Assembly: GCA_037129925.1 (NCBI GenBank)
Contig: JBAXTZ010000010.1
Location: 20,813 to 84,812, forward strand
Reading direction: 5' to 3'
DNA: 64,000 nt
Source: JBAXTZ01 sp037129925
GTDB taxonomy: Bacteria > Bacillota > Negativicutes > JBAXTZ01
Shown: positions 40,019-49,239 of the stretch, one piece after another
Position numbering within the stretch: the first letter of the stretch is position 1
Layout: every line of letters starts with the position of its first letter
Translations under genes and position numbers: made by a program
The notes under the pieces: generated by a model
Told to the model about the DNA's origin: nothing
The model's input: the letters and a program-made list of their open reading frames with translations, nothing else
Database searches by the model: none

Positions 40019-41101
40019 ATGAAACAGATATTCAGGAAGAAATGGTTTTGGGCGATTTTGCTCTGTATCGCAATCGCGGGAGGTTACTTTGGTTACCGCG
40101 CCTATTCAAATCAACTAGCCGCGGCTAAAATTGTCGTTAAAACTGCTACAGTGAAATACAGCGATATCGCGTCGGTAGTGACCGCAACCGGTACAATTGC
40201 CGCGATCAATTCAGTTGATGTCGGTTCTAATACCAATGGGCAACTAAAAAGAGTGTACGTAAAGGAAAACGATATTGTCCAGGCCGGACAATTGTTGGCC
40301 AATATCGACCCGGTAAAAATCTCGAACCAATTAGACCAGGCAAAATTTAAAGCCCAAAATTTGCAGGTAGTTTATCAACGCCAACTCAACCTCTATAAAA
40401 AAGGCGCTATCGCCCGCCAAGACCTCGACACTGCTGAGCTGGATTATAATTTGGCAATAAAAGATGTAGAACTCAATAAAAAAATCCTTGCCGATACAGT
40501 TATCACTGCGCCTAGTTCCGGCATAGTCGTTGGCCAGCCGATGGCCGAAGGCCAGACTATTGGTGGCGCTAACTTGCAAACAATCTTAACAATCGCTGAT
40601 TTATCACAAATGAAAGTCACCACGCTGATCGACGAATCGGATATCGGCAAAATCAGACTCGGTCAACGCGCCGATTTCACCATCGATGCATTTCCTTATG
40701 CCACTTTCAGCGGAACGGTTACCTTGATTTCCAATAAAGTTACAACTCAATCTAGTGTCAATTACTACGTAGTAAATATCTCGGTCGACAAAACCCCGAA
40801 ACAGTTACGCCCCGGCTTGACAGCCCGGGTATCAATAATCACCGGCGAAAACAAACACGCCCTAATCGTTCCGCTGTTAGCGATTAAAGAAATCAATAGT
40901 AAACAATATGTCGAACTCCGCGTGAATGATAAAAACGAGAAACGCCTGGTTACTATTGGTTTAACTGATGACGAGAACGCGGAAATAACTTCTGGTCTTA
41001 AAGAAAACGATATTGTAGTTATTCCCTCGCCCAAGCCCGGAGCTGGGGCTGTTAGCAAACCGGCTCAGGGTGGCGGTGGCGGACCGGGAAGAATGTTTTA
41101 G
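40019..41101 (+). CDS. Efflux membrane-fusion (adaptor) protein, MacA-like
   Basis: A 360-residue periplasmic adaptor anchored by an N-terminal membrane helix (FWAILLCIAIAGGYFGY). A barrel-sandwich/biotinyl-like domain (VDVGSNTNGQLKRVYVKENDIVQAGQLLANID) surrounds an alpha-helical hairpin (about 90-150) and a beta-barrel (QMKVTTLIDESDIGKIRLGQ). ATG 40019 is chosen because GGAAGGA precedes it. It joins the ABC pump encoded by the next two genes to TolC, as MacA does. The C-terminal Gly-rich tail (GGGGGPGRMF) is unusual but harmless. First gene of the MarR-controlled operon. Confidence 0.9.
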   Translation: MKQIFRKKWFWAILLCIAIAGGYFGYRAYSNQLAAAKIVVKTATVKYSDIASVVTATGTIAAINSVDVGSNTNGQLKRVYVKENDIVQAGQLLANIDPVKISNQLDQAKFKAQNLQVVYQRQLNLYKKGAIARQDLDTAELDYNLAIKDVELNKKILADTVITAPSSGIVVGQPMAEGQTIGGANLQTILTIADLSQMKVTTLIDESDIGKIRLGQRADFTIDAFPYATFSGTVTLISNKVTTQSSVNYYVVNISVDKTPKQLRPGLTARVSIITGENKHALIVPLLAIKEINSKQYVELRVNDKNEKRLVTIGLTDDENAEITSGLKENDIVVIPSPKPGAGAVSKPAQGGGGGPGRMF

Positions 41102-41126
41102 CAGACTTAGCGAAGGAGTCTTGGAT

Positions 41127-41819
41127 ATGGATAAAGTTATTGATGTCATCGGGGCGCGCAAAACTTATGTGATGGGTGATAACGTTGTAAATGCGCTGGA
41201 CGGGTTGGATTTTTCCGTGACCTGCGGCGAATTCGTGGCGATCATGGGGCCGTCTGGGTCAGGAAAATCAACCTTGATGAATCTGTTGGGCTGTCTTGAC
41301 CGCCCGACCAGCGGCTCCTATATCTTGGAAAACGAAGATGTTTCCCAAGCTGATGATAATAAATTGGCCGATATTCGCAACAAACATATCGGCTTTGTGT
41401 TTCAAAATTTCAATTTATTGCCGCGCATGAGCGCGTTGGAGAACGTGGCCCTGCCGCTTATTTATTCAAATGTCCGGCGTGTGGAACGAAACAAACGGGC
41501 TCAGATGACACTGGAGTCGGTCGGACTGGGTGATCGCGGTCATCACAAACCCAATGAATTATCCGGTGGGCAGCGCCAACGGGTTGCCATTGCCCGGGCG
41601 TTGATCAATAATCCGGCAATAATTATGGCCGATGAACCGACCGGCAATCTTGATACTAAATCCGGTGATGAGATAATCGCCATGTTCAAGCAATTGAACG
41701 CCGAGGGACGCACAATCATTTTGGTCACGCATGAGCCGGAAATTGCCGCCACCGCCAAGCGTACCATTTGGATTCGCGACGGAAAGATCGTGTCAGACGA
41801 GGTAAATCATGTTATTTGA
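41127..41819 (+). CDS. ABC transporter ATPase, MacB/LolD-like
   Basis: A 230-residue ATPase of the type VII (mechanotransmission) family. Walker A is GPSGSGKST (about 38-46), the Q-loop lies in FVFQNFNLLP, the signature is LSGGQRQRV and Walker B is IIMADEPTGNLD. The H-loop is in ILVTHE. ATG 41127 follows AAGGAG; an upstream frame start at 41070 lies within the adaptor gene. The stop overlaps the permease start by 11 nt, so the two products are made together. Together with the permease it forms a split MacB. Confidence 0.93.
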   Translation: MDKVIDVIGARKTYVMGDNVVNALDGLDFSVTCGEFVAIMGPSGSGKSTLMNLLGCLDRPTSGSYILENEDVSQADDNKLADIRNKHIGFVFQNFNLLPRMSALENVALPLIYSNVRRVERNKRAQMTLESVGLGDRGHHKPNELSGGQRQRVAIARALINNPAIIMADEPTGNLDTKSGDEIIAMFKQLNAEGRTIILVTHEPEIAATAKRTIWIRDGKIVSDEVNHVI

Positions 41820-43023
41820 GAGCGTACTCATTGCCTGGCAAAGCCTTGTTGCCAACAAAATGCGGGCGTTGCTAACAATGTTAGGCATCATAATTGGCGT
41901 CGGGGCAGTTATTGCGATGGTGTCTATCGGCCTGGGAATGCGCGAACAAATCACCAATTCTATCTCCAATCTCGGCAGCAATATGCTGACAATATCCCCC
42001 GGCTCACGTTCTTCGAGTGGTGTGCGGCTGACTGCCGGACAAGGTAATCGCCTTACCCTTAGTAATGTCATGGCGTTAAAACGTGAAGTTCCCGGGATCA
42101 AATTGATAACCGGATCAGTGTCCAAGTCCTTCCAGCTGATATTCGGCAATCAGAATTGGACGAGCAATATCACCGGTACTACGGCTGAATATCAGCAAAT
42201 ACGTCAGCTCAAAGTTCAGGAAGGCCGGTTCATCGAAGCCGGCGACAACGAGGCTCAAGCCAAAGTTTGTGTAATTGGTCAGACAGTAGCCGATAACCTG
42301 TTTCTCGGCGGCGATCCGCTTGGAAAAATCGTTCGCATCAACGCCAAGCCGTTTAAGGTGATCGGCTTACTCGAAAGCAAGGGTGCCGGCGCCGGTGGCA
42401 TGGACCAAGACGATGTAGTGATAATTCCGTTATCGACGGCGATGCAGCGGATGTTGGGCATTACTTATCTGAATTCGATTTTGATTGAAGTTGATAACAA
42501 GGACGTTATCAACTCGGTGCAAGACTCGATAACTCAGATTCTCCGTTCACGCCATCACTTGCGCGTTAACGAGGACGATGATTTTAATGTGCGAAACTTT
42601 GTTGAATTGCTCAATACCATCGATTCCAATCTCGCGACCATTACCGCTTTTTTGGGCTGTATTGCCGGAATTTCGTTGTTGGTCGGCGGTATTGGTATCA
42701 TGAATATTATGCTGGTTTCCGTTACTGAACGCACCCGTGAGATTGGGATCAGGAAGGCGCTCGGCGCGACTTATTCGAATGTTTTACTTCAGTTCCTGAT
42801 TGAGTCGGTTGTCATCAGCATCACTGGCGGTTTTATCGGCATAATCCTCGGCTCAGCAATTTCCATAACAGTCTCGCTGTATTTAGCCTGGAGCAGCATG
42901 ATTTCTGTTTCAGCTATTGTCGTAGCTTTAGTTTTCTCAGTGGCGATTGGCGTGTTTTTTGGTCTCTATCCGGCGCGGAAAGCCGCCCTGCTCGACCCGA
43001 TCGATGCCTTGAGGTATGAATAA
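41809..43023 (+). CDS. ABC transporter permease, MacB/FtsX-like
   Basis: A 404-residue permease with the MacB topology: one N-terminal membrane helix (LLTMLGIIIGVGAVIAMVSIG), a large periplasmic domain (about 45-280) and three C-terminal helices with the typical GIGIMNIMLVSVTERTREIGIRKALGA coupling motif. It translocates or extrudes substrates mechanically from the periplasm through TolC. Its start lies inside the ATPase gene, and the next gene overlaps or starts directly at its end. Confidence 0.93.
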   Translation: MLFESVLIAWQSLVANKMRALLTMLGIIIGVGAVIAMVSIGLGMREQITNSISNLGSNMLTISPGSRSSSGVRLTAGQGNRLTLSNVMALKREVPGIKLITGSVSKSFQLIFGNQNWTSNITGTTAEYQQIRQLKVQEGRFIEAGDNEAQAKVCVIGQTVADNLFLGGDPLGKIVRINAKPFKVIGLLESKGAGAGGMDQDDVVIIPLSTAMQRMLGITYLNSILIEVDNKDVINSVQDSITQILRSRHHLRVNEDDDFNVRNFVELLNTIDSNLATITAFLGCIAGISLLVGGIGIMNIMLVSVTERTREIGIRKALGATYSNVLLQFLIESVVISITGGFIGIILGSAISITVSLYLAWSSMISVSAIVVALVFSVAIGVFFGLYPARKAALLDPIDALRYE

Positions 43024-43039
43024 CAGTTTGGAGTTTATT

Positions 43040-44341
43040 GTGAAAAGAATGTGTTTGCTATTAATAATTACGCTATTTGCGGCCAGCGCTTCGGTCAACG
43101 CCGCGCCGATGGAATTAACGTTGCAACAGGCAATAGCTTTGACTTTGCAAAACAACCCCACATTAAAACAGAGTATTTTTGCCGAACAAAGCTCGAAAGC
43201 CGCCTTGCAACGGGCGCGATCAGGAAACTATCCAACTGTTTCGCTTAATATCGGCATCAATCCACCGCTTGGCGGGAAGTGGTCGTTGTCCGGCGGCCAG
43301 GGCGGCTCCATCCAAAGCACAACTACCAACGCGTCGCTGGGAGTAAACTATCAGCTCTATGCCGGTGGCGCGATTGAATACGGAATCAAACAGGCCGAAA
43401 TAATTCTGCAACAGGCGGAAATAACTATTCAAAATACCAAGCAGTCCCTAAAGTATAATACCGAAAAAGCCTATTTTGACGTCATCAACGCCAAAAATCA
43501 AGTGACTGTCCAGGAAACAGCGCTGGTCAATTCCACCGAGCATTTGCGGGTGGTCACCGCCCAATACGAGGAGGGCTCGGTACCCAAAGGCGACGTCTTG
43601 CGGTCGAAGGTTAACGTTTCGACAGATAAACAAGGATTCATTGTCGCGCGCAACGCCTACGCCAAAGCCTTGTTAACACTCAAGAACACCATGGATATTC
43701 CGGCGAAGACCGAGATCACGTTAACGGAAAAATTATCTCTGGCGCCAAAAACAACAAAGCCCGACGAACTGCTGGCGTACGCGGCCAAAAACAATCCGGA
43801 TTTAGTAATCGCCGCCTTGGCGATACAAGCCGACGAGTACAATTATAAAACTCAGTTAGCCGGCTATTATCCGGAGGTGAACCTAACGGCTAGTGGCTTT
43901 CATGGCTACAACTCGGCGAGCGGCGCCGGTTTTGATTATACCAATCAGGTGGGTTTAACCGTTGGCGCCAATTTGTCGTTTAATTTATTTGATGGCTACA
44001 ACGTCAAGAGCCAGGCCGAGATCGCCAAAATGCAGGTTGAGCAAGACAATCAGGCGCTCGAATCACTCCAGCTCAACACCGATTTAACTGTGAACAGCGC
44101 GATTGAAGACATTGAGTCGGCTTGGGAAGTCATCAACACTGCCCAAGCATCGTTGGAATCAGCCCAGGAAGACTTGGATATCAAACAAGTGCGCTATTCA
44201 TCCGGCGTCGGCACCAACATTGACGTGCTCGATGCGCAAAAAGCGCTGACAACCGACCAAACAAACTACTGGCAGGCAGTATATAAATACAACCTTTCTA
44301 TAGCCTATCTGGAAATGGTCGTCGGAATACCGGTTAACTGA
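43040..44341 (+). CDS. TolC-family outer-membrane efflux protein
   Basis: A 433-residue outer-membrane channel with two OEP repeats of long alpha-helices. The signal peptide follows GTG 43040 (KRMCLLLIITLFAASASVNA). An in-frame ATG at 43016 overlaps the permease stop and would place charged residues before the signal, so GTG with TTGGAG upstream is preferred. The pattern LTLQQAIALTLQNNPTLKQS starts repeat one, and SGVGTNIDVLDAQKALTTDQTNYWQAVYKYN closes repeat two. Its presence implies an outer membrane and serves both neighbouring pumps. Confidence 0.92.
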   Translation: MKRMCLLLIITLFAASASVNAAPMELTLQQAIALTLQNNPTLKQSIFAEQSSKAALQRARSGNYPTVSLNIGINPPLGGKWSLSGGQGGSIQSTTTNASLGVNYQLYAGGAIEYGIKQAEIILQQAEITIQNTKQSLKYNTEKAYFDVINAKNQVTVQETALVNSTEHLRVVTAQYEEGSVPKGDVLRSKVNVSTDKQGFIVARNAYAKALLTLKNTMDIPAKTEITLTEKLSLAPKTTKPDELLAYAAKNNPDLVIAALAIQADEYNYKTQLAGYYPEVNLTASGFHGYNSASGAGFDYTNQVGLTVGANLSFNLFDGYNVKSQAEIAKMQVEQDNQALESLQLNTDLTVNSAIEDIESAWEVINTAQASLESAQEDLDIKQVRYSSGVGTNIDVLDAQKALTTDQTNYWQAVYKYNLSIAYLEMVVGIPVN

Positions 44342-44371
44342 TACGCCGTTGAAAATAATCGAGGTAATACT

Positions 44372-45391
44372 GTGAAAAAAACCGCTATTGGATTAAGCAA
44401 TCGTTACATATATATTATTATCGGGCTGCTAGTGGCGATTGGAATCGCCGGCGGCATCTGGTGGTGGATTCATGCCAGCCGGGTTGTATCGACCGACGAT
44501 GCCCGGGTAAAAGGCACAATTGTCGCGGTGAGCGCCAAAGTTAGTGGTAGAATCGACAAAATTTTGGTAAAAGAAGGCGACAACGTCGTCATCGGTCAGG
44601 TTTTGGTTCGCCTGGAACGCCAGGAATTTGAAGCGCAGGTCGATCAGGCCAAGGCAAATTTGGCGATGGCTGAGGCCAAACTGGCGGCCGTAGTCGCTGG
44701 AAACCGACCGCAGGAAGTGGCTCAAGTGAACGCCATCGTTCTCCAGGCCAAGGCCAACATGGAAAACGCCCGCAAAAATAGCGACCGGGACGAGCGGCTC
44801 TGCGCTAAAGGGGCAATCTCGGTGCAACAACGGGATGCCAGCAAAACATTATATGAAGTTGCCCAAGCCCAGTACGTTGCTGCTACTGAGCAGTACAGCC
44901 TGAGTCTGGAAGGCTCGCGCAAGGAAGATATTTTATTGGCGAAGGCGCAAGTTCAGCAAACCCTGGCGGCCTTGAAAAATGTTGAAATTCAGCTGGCCGA
45001 TACCACAATCAAGGCGCCGGTGTCCGGAGTGGTAGCACAAAAATCGATCGAGGACGGCGAAATCATCGCTTTTGGCCAGCAACTATTCAGTATCAGCAAT
45101 CTTTCCGATGTCTGGATCGGTGCTAATATTGAGGAAACCTATATTGGTCGTGTCAAAGTCGGCCAGCACGTAGAATTTACTGTCGATGCTTATCCGGACA
45201 AGAAATTCACCGGTGAGGTGAGCGAAGTCGGCCCGGCCTCCGGTTCCCAGTTCGCATTTTTGTCCACCGAAAATACCGCGGCCAATTTTACCAAAGTTAC
45301 TCAGCGGTTGCCGATAAAAATCAAAGCCGATGAATCAGAGTATGTCCTGAAACCTGGCATGTCGGCAGTCATAAATATCATTACCAGATAG
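44372..45391 (+). CDS. HlyD/EmrA-like membrane-fusion protein
   Basis: A 339-residue adaptor with one N-terminal membrane helix (YIYIIIGLLVAIGIAGGIWWWIH), the biotinyl-lipoyl-like segment VVSTDDARVKGTIVAVSAKVSGRIDKILVKEGDNV and a coiled-coil hairpin (about 95-205). A beta-barrel follows with VWIGANIEETYIGRVKVGQHVEFTVDAYP. The start is GTG after CGAGGTAAT. It is the partner of the MFS pump encoded next (EmrA-EmrB arrangement), using the same TolC as the upstream MacAB-like pump. Confidence 0.92.
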   Translation: MKKTAIGLSNRYIYIIIGLLVAIGIAGGIWWWIHASRVVSTDDARVKGTIVAVSAKVSGRIDKILVKEGDNVVIGQVLVRLERQEFEAQVDQAKANLAMAEAKLAAVVAGNRPQEVAQVNAIVLQAKANMENARKNSDRDERLCAKGAISVQQRDASKTLYEVAQAQYVAATEQYSLSLEGSRKEDILLAKAQVQQTLAALKNVEIQLADTTIKAPVSGVVAQKSIEDGEIIAFGQQLFSISNLSDVWIGANIEETYIGRVKVGQHVEFTVDAYPDKKFTGEVSEVGPASGSQFAFLSTENTAANFTKVTQRLPIKIKADESEYVLKPGMSAVINIITR

Positions 45392-45442
45392 TCAACTAGC
45401 TTGGCGGCTTAGTCCTGCCGCTATTTGGCCAAAGGTTGCAAA

Positions 45443-47011
45443 ATGTTAAAAAAATATAGTATTCTCTGCGCTGTTTGTCTCGGAACGGTGCTGAGCGCTT
45501 ACGTAAGCAGTTGTATAAATATCGCGCTGCCAAACATCATGGCAGCGTTAAATTTTAATATGGACTCCATCGTCTGGGTATCGTTGGGTTATATGCTGCC
45601 ATACGGTTCAACGTTGCCGATAACCGGAAAACTCGGCGACCAGTTTGGCGCCAAGACGTTGTATATTTCCGGATTATTGCTATTTACTGCGGCGTCGCTG
45701 TTATGCGGGCTGGCTACGAATTCAACCACGATGATTATCTTTCGCGTCATTCAGGGGATCGGCGCCGGGATGTTACTGCCTAACGCCATGGCGATTGTTG
45801 CTGAAACATTTGCTGCGCACGAACGCGGTCAGGCGCTTGGTGTCTGGAGTGCGATGGCGGCGGCCGGCAGCGCGATGGGTCCGACAGTTGGCGGGTACTT
45901 GATTGAGAAATTTGATTGGCGGTTACTGTTCTTTTCTGTCGGCCCGATTTGTATGCTGAGTGTTATTTTTGCTTTCATCGTAATACCGAAATCTGTTCGC
46001 AAGCCTAAAGTTAAGATTGACTATCTGGGCGCTGTGCTGCTAATGATTTGTTTGAGCTCGCTACTGGTCGCTTTGAATCAGGGCCAAAAAGAAGGCTGGG
46101 ATTCACTGTATATTGTTTCACTGTTTTATACCGCTCTTGCATGCCTGGTGTTATTTATAACCACCGAGTTACGGGTTAATCACCCGATGATCGATATGCG
46201 GTTGTTCCGTAACAGTACATTTACTGCAGCAAATCTTGTTGGATTTATTACGTTTGGCGCTTTCTATGGCGGCAACTTTTTGTTGCCGTTCTTCCTGAAA
46301 TCAATATTGGGTTATAATTCGATCACTGCCGGATTAGTACTGCTTCCGCTAACAGTAGCTATGGTTGTTTTTTCACCAATCGGCGGCCGGCTGGCGGATA
46401 AACTTGGTTCACGGATACCGGCTTTCTGCGGTGTCATGACGATAGCTTGTGCGTTGTATTCAATGCAAACCATTAGCGAAGATTATTCCGGTTATGACTT
46501 TTTTATCCGGCTGGCGCTGTTCGGCGTCGGGCTCGGTCTGACGATGTCGCCGTTGACTAACTGCGCGGTTGCATCGCTTCCCAAAGACAAAATTGGGGTT
46601 GGCTCGGGAATTTTCAATCTATCCAAAATTATCGGTGGTAGTATCGGCGTGGTCGCGGCTGAAACGCTGCTGACGCGTCGGGAGAGCTACCATGCCGCGG
46701 TACTGAATGAATATCTTGTGCCAAATTCGCATACGACCCAGCAGATATTTCAATTATTGAAAGCGCTTTGGGGCAATCAAGGGTTGGATAACTTCATGTT
46801 GTCGATAGCAGCACACGGTTGGTTCACCGGCCAAGGCTTTTACCCGGCACAGTTTACAATGCTGAAACAACTGTTGAACGGCTTTGTCACGCGTCATGCG
46901 TTGATATTGTCGTTTCAAGATGTTTTTCATACCGTTGCGTTGGTTTGTTTTGCCGGCGGGTTGCTGACACTGTTCATTCGCCGCGAAACCGTTCCAAAAA
47001 AGGATTTATGA
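45443..47011 (+). CDS. MFS multidrug transporter, EmrB-like (DHA2)
   Basis: A 522-residue, 14-segment proton-drug antiporter. The DHA2 features are VSLGYMLPYGSTLPITGKLGDQFGAKTLYISG, RVIQGIGAGMLLPNAMAIVAETFAAHERGQALGVWSAMAAAGSAMGPTVGGYL (motif C) and the long loop near the C-terminus. ATG 45443 follows AAAGGT. With the EmrA-like protein upstream and TolC it would form a tripartite pump. The YibQ-like gene begins 10 nt later with its own ribosome binding site. Confidence 0.92.
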   Translation: MLKKYSILCAVCLGTVLSAYVSSCINIALPNIMAALNFNMDSIVWVSLGYMLPYGSTLPITGKLGDQFGAKTLYISGLLLFTAASLLCGLATNSTTMIIFRVIQGIGAGMLLPNAMAIVAETFAAHERGQALGVWSAMAAAGSAMGPTVGGYLIEKFDWRLLFFSVGPICMLSVIFAFIVIPKSVRKPKVKIDYLGAVLLMICLSSLLVALNQGQKEGWDSLYIVSLFYTALACLVLFITTELRVNHPMIDMRLFRNSTFTAANLVGFITFGAFYGGNFLLPFFLKSILGYNSITAGLVLLPLTVAMVVFSPIGGRLADKLGSRIPAFCGVMTIACALYSMQTISEDYSGYDFFIRLALFGVGLGLTMSPLTNCAVASLPKDKIGVGSGIFNLSKIIGGSIGVVAAETLLTRRESYHAAVLNEYLVPNSHTTQQIFQLLKALWGNQGLDNFMLSIAAHGWFTGQGFYPAQFTMLKQLLNGFVTRHALILSFQDVFHTVALVCFAGGLLTLFIRRETVPKKDL

Positions 47012-47020
47012 GGAGTACTT

Positions 47021-47815
47021 TTGCAAAACAAGGTATATTTTCGAACCACAATGGCTATCGTACTATTAATCAGCTGGTTATTTTTCGCTACAAGCTGCGG
47101 TTTTTTCCATAGCAGTCAAAAATCAACCCCGCCAAAGACCGTGCCAATCGCAACCGGCGCTGGCAAACTCGCAATCATAATTGATGACTGCGGTTACTCG
47201 GCGGCAGTACTGGACAGCCTGTCCAAAATAAATACTCCGTTGACTTTTTCAGTCCTGCCTTACTTACTATACAGCCAAACTGCTATCGACAAGGCTAACA
47301 CTAGCGGCAAACAGATAATGCTGCATCTGCCGCTGCAATCGCCAAACAATGCCAACGCTGAAAAAACGACAATTCGCACTACTATGAGCGATGCTGAAAT
47401 TAAACAAATAACGCTAAATGCCATAAACGCTGTTCCCGGCGCCATTGGGATCAACAACCATCAGGGCGACTTGGCTACTACTGATGTCCGGGTGATGCGC
47501 GACGTCCTCGGTGTTGTCGCCGAACACAAGCTGTTTTTCGTGGACTCGATGACCACTCCGCTGAGTATCGGCTGCAAAATTGCCTTGGAATGCGGAGTTC
47601 CGACTGCTGAAAACGAAATATTTATCGACAATCGCAACAACGTGCCTTATATTGAAAGCGAACTGCGCAAGGCCGTCAAAAAAGCGCACAATAAAACTAT
47701 TATCTGCATCGGTCACGCCCGTCCGAATACTGCACGCGCGATAAGTAATATGCTGCCGGAAATTAGGCGGTCGGGAATCGAGCTGGTCTTTGCATCGCAA
47801 TTGGTAGGGTCGTAG
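47021..47815 (+). CDS. YibQ-like divergent polysaccharide deacetylase, membrane-anchored
   Basis: A 264-residue envelope protein with a hydrophobic N-terminus ending in FATSC, either a lipobox or a signal anchor. The catalytic-type NodB-like fold follows: AIIIDDCGY (metal Asp), FSVLP, MLHLPLQSPNN, INNHQGDLATTD (metal His) and FVDSMTT. It belongs to the divergent deacetylase group (YibQ), whose exact substrate is not settled; peptidoglycan or a polysaccharide is likely. TTG 47021 follows GAGGAG. It is the last gene of the efflux operon; a role in drug-related envelope change is only inferred. Confidence 0.85.
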   Translation: MQNKVYFRTTMAIVLLISWLFFATSCGFFHSSQKSTPPKTVPIATGAGKLAIIIDDCGYSAAVLDSLSKINTPLTFSVLPYLLYSQTAIDKANTSGKQIMLHLPLQSPNNANAEKTTIRTTMSDAEIKQITLNAINAVPGAIGINNHQGDLATTDVRVMRDVLGVVAEHKLFFVDSMTTPLSIGCKIALECGVPTAENEIFIDNRNNVPYIESELRKAVKKAHNKTIICIGHARPNTARAISNMLPEIRRSGIELVFASQLVGS

Positions 47816-47869
47816 TTTTCAACGACTTTCTCCTTGTATTTAGTCCGGCTTGTTGGCAAATTTGTGAAG

Positions 47870-47897
47870 TTGCAAAAAGAAATCGCTGTAGTATTAT
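47870..47897 (+). promoter_or_regulatory. Promoter of the APH-fold kinase gene
   Basis: TTGCAA, a 16-nt spacer and TATTAT, 60 nt before the start codon. No terminator is apparent after the efflux operon. Confidence 0.5.
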
Positions 47898-47956
47898 TTA
47901 GCGCTTAACAAAGCGACGAAGAGTTGGCGGAAATCGCTCAGTAGCAAGGAGTGGCT

Positions 47957-48934
47957 ATGGCAGTAAAAACAATTTTTTCTAAAGTTGATTTCGGCAAAAT
48001 TCTAACTGAATATGATTTAGGCGAGTTTGTTTCGGCAATGCCGTTTACTGCCGGCACAGTGCAAACAAATTATCGGTTGCAAACTACAAAAGGGGAATTC
48101 GCTTTTCGGTACTACGAAAAGCGCGCAAAAAAAGCAATCTTGTTTGAAATTGATCTGATCCGACATTTGCGAGCCAATAAATATCCCTGTCCGGCGTTAT
48201 ATATAAACAAGCGCGGAAAATATGTCGGCACCTATAAACGTAAGCCTTATGTAATTTTTGAATATGTCCTGGGCGAGCATTTAGAACAGCTTGATGAACA
48301 GCAGAATAGCGAACTTGTCCAAAAGGTTGCCGAGTTGCATATCATCACCAATAATTATCAGCCGGTAAATACCAACCAGCGTTGGAATTATAGCAGCAAA
48401 CTATGTCGAGAACTCGCGGCAACCGCCGCCAAGCGGATTAACAGCAAAAATGCCAGAGAAAAATTGTGTTGGTTTAACAAGGAATTGCAAAGTATCAAGT
48501 TGCCAAAATCATTACCCAAGGGTGTGTGCCACGGCGATTTTCATTTTACCAATGTTTTATTCAATAATGGACGGTTTAGAGCGTTGCTTGATTTTGATGA
48601 TGCCAATTACACCTGCTTGATTTATGATCTTGCGGCGCTTATTAATCCGTTTATTAGAGCATTTGAGTGGAATAGCTGGCAGCAATTCACGAACGTTGAT
48701 AATGTTTTTGATTTTCGCGAAGCCAGGTTAACCGTTGCAGAATATATGCAGACGCGGACATTATCCAAAAAAGAAAAAAGACATATGTTTGATGTTTTCA
48801 AATTAAGCATTATGTTGGATTGTATCTGGCGGTTCGAACGGGGCGCCGCGGACGATTTTTTTGAAAAAAGAAAAATTGAACACCTAAACGCGCTCGGCCG
48901 AAAGGCATTTCGACAGCAATTGTTTGGTCAGTAA
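47957..48934 (+). CDS. Aminoglycoside-phosphotransferase-fold kinase (homoserine kinase II-like)
   Basis: A 325-residue cytoplasmic kinase of the APH/ThrB2 fold. The nucleotide-binding Lys lies in the N-lobe (GEFAFRYYEKRAKKAILFEIDLIRHL), the catalytic loop is CHGDFHFTN, and the metal-binding segment is LLDFDDA. The pattern FTAGTVQTNYRL resembles homoserine kinase type II and related spore-coat or metabolite kinases. ATG 47957 follows AAGGAG; a GTG at 47951 overlaps it. It is monocistronic. The substrate could be homoserine, choline or an antibiotic; the context does not decide. Confidence 0.82.
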   Translation: MAVKTIFSKVDFGKILTEYDLGEFVSAMPFTAGTVQTNYRLQTTKGEFAFRYYEKRAKKAILFEIDLIRHLRANKYPCPALYINKRGKYVGTYKRKPYVIFEYVLGEHLEQLDEQQNSELVQKVAELHIITNNYQPVNTNQRWNYSSKLCRELAATAAKRINSKNAREKLCWFNKELQSIKLPKSLPKGVCHGDFHFTNVLFNNGRFRALLDFDDANYTCLIYDLAALINPFIRAFEWNSWQQFTNVDNVFDFREARLTVAEYMQTRTLSKKEKRHMFDVFKLSIMLDCIWRFERGAADDFFEKRKIEHLNALGRKAFRQQLFGQ

Positions 48935-49055
48935 GGGCGCTGGAACGAGCATCGTTGCTTTCGAGTAGTTATCCCGCCTGACTCCGTGAGTAACCAACTA
49001 TCGTAATTCGAGTTGTGCTAATTGAGTAATGTGCCTTACAATTATTACTATTTTG

Positions 49056-49091
49056 ACAGCTACGCTTCGGCGTTAGCTGTTTTTTTCTTTG
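49056..49091 (+). terminator. Intrinsic terminator with TTCG loop
   Basis: ACAGCTACGC pairs with GCGTTAGCTGT around TTCG with one bulge, followed by seven T. It ends the APH-kinase transcript. Confidence 0.85.
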
Positions 49092-49099
49092 CCGGTTGT

Positions 49100-49130
49100 G
49101 CAGGAAAACCATGCACTAATGTCGAACTAA
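49100..49130 (+). promoter_or_regulatory. Two-block intergenic motif, copy 6
   Basis: GCAGGAAAAC and GTCGAACTAA, starts 21 nt apart, about 110 nt before the DUF3089 gene. The second block is the most divergent of the set. Nothing else is seen in 48935-49239 apart from the terminator. Confidence 0.35.
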
Positions 49131-49239
49131 CTAATTTATAAAATAAATCCTGAAAAACATTTGCCTTCTACGCTAAGAGCGGCGTTTGGGTAGCAATCGG
49201 AAAACACTATGGAAAGAATTGAAGCGGATGAGGTGGGAA

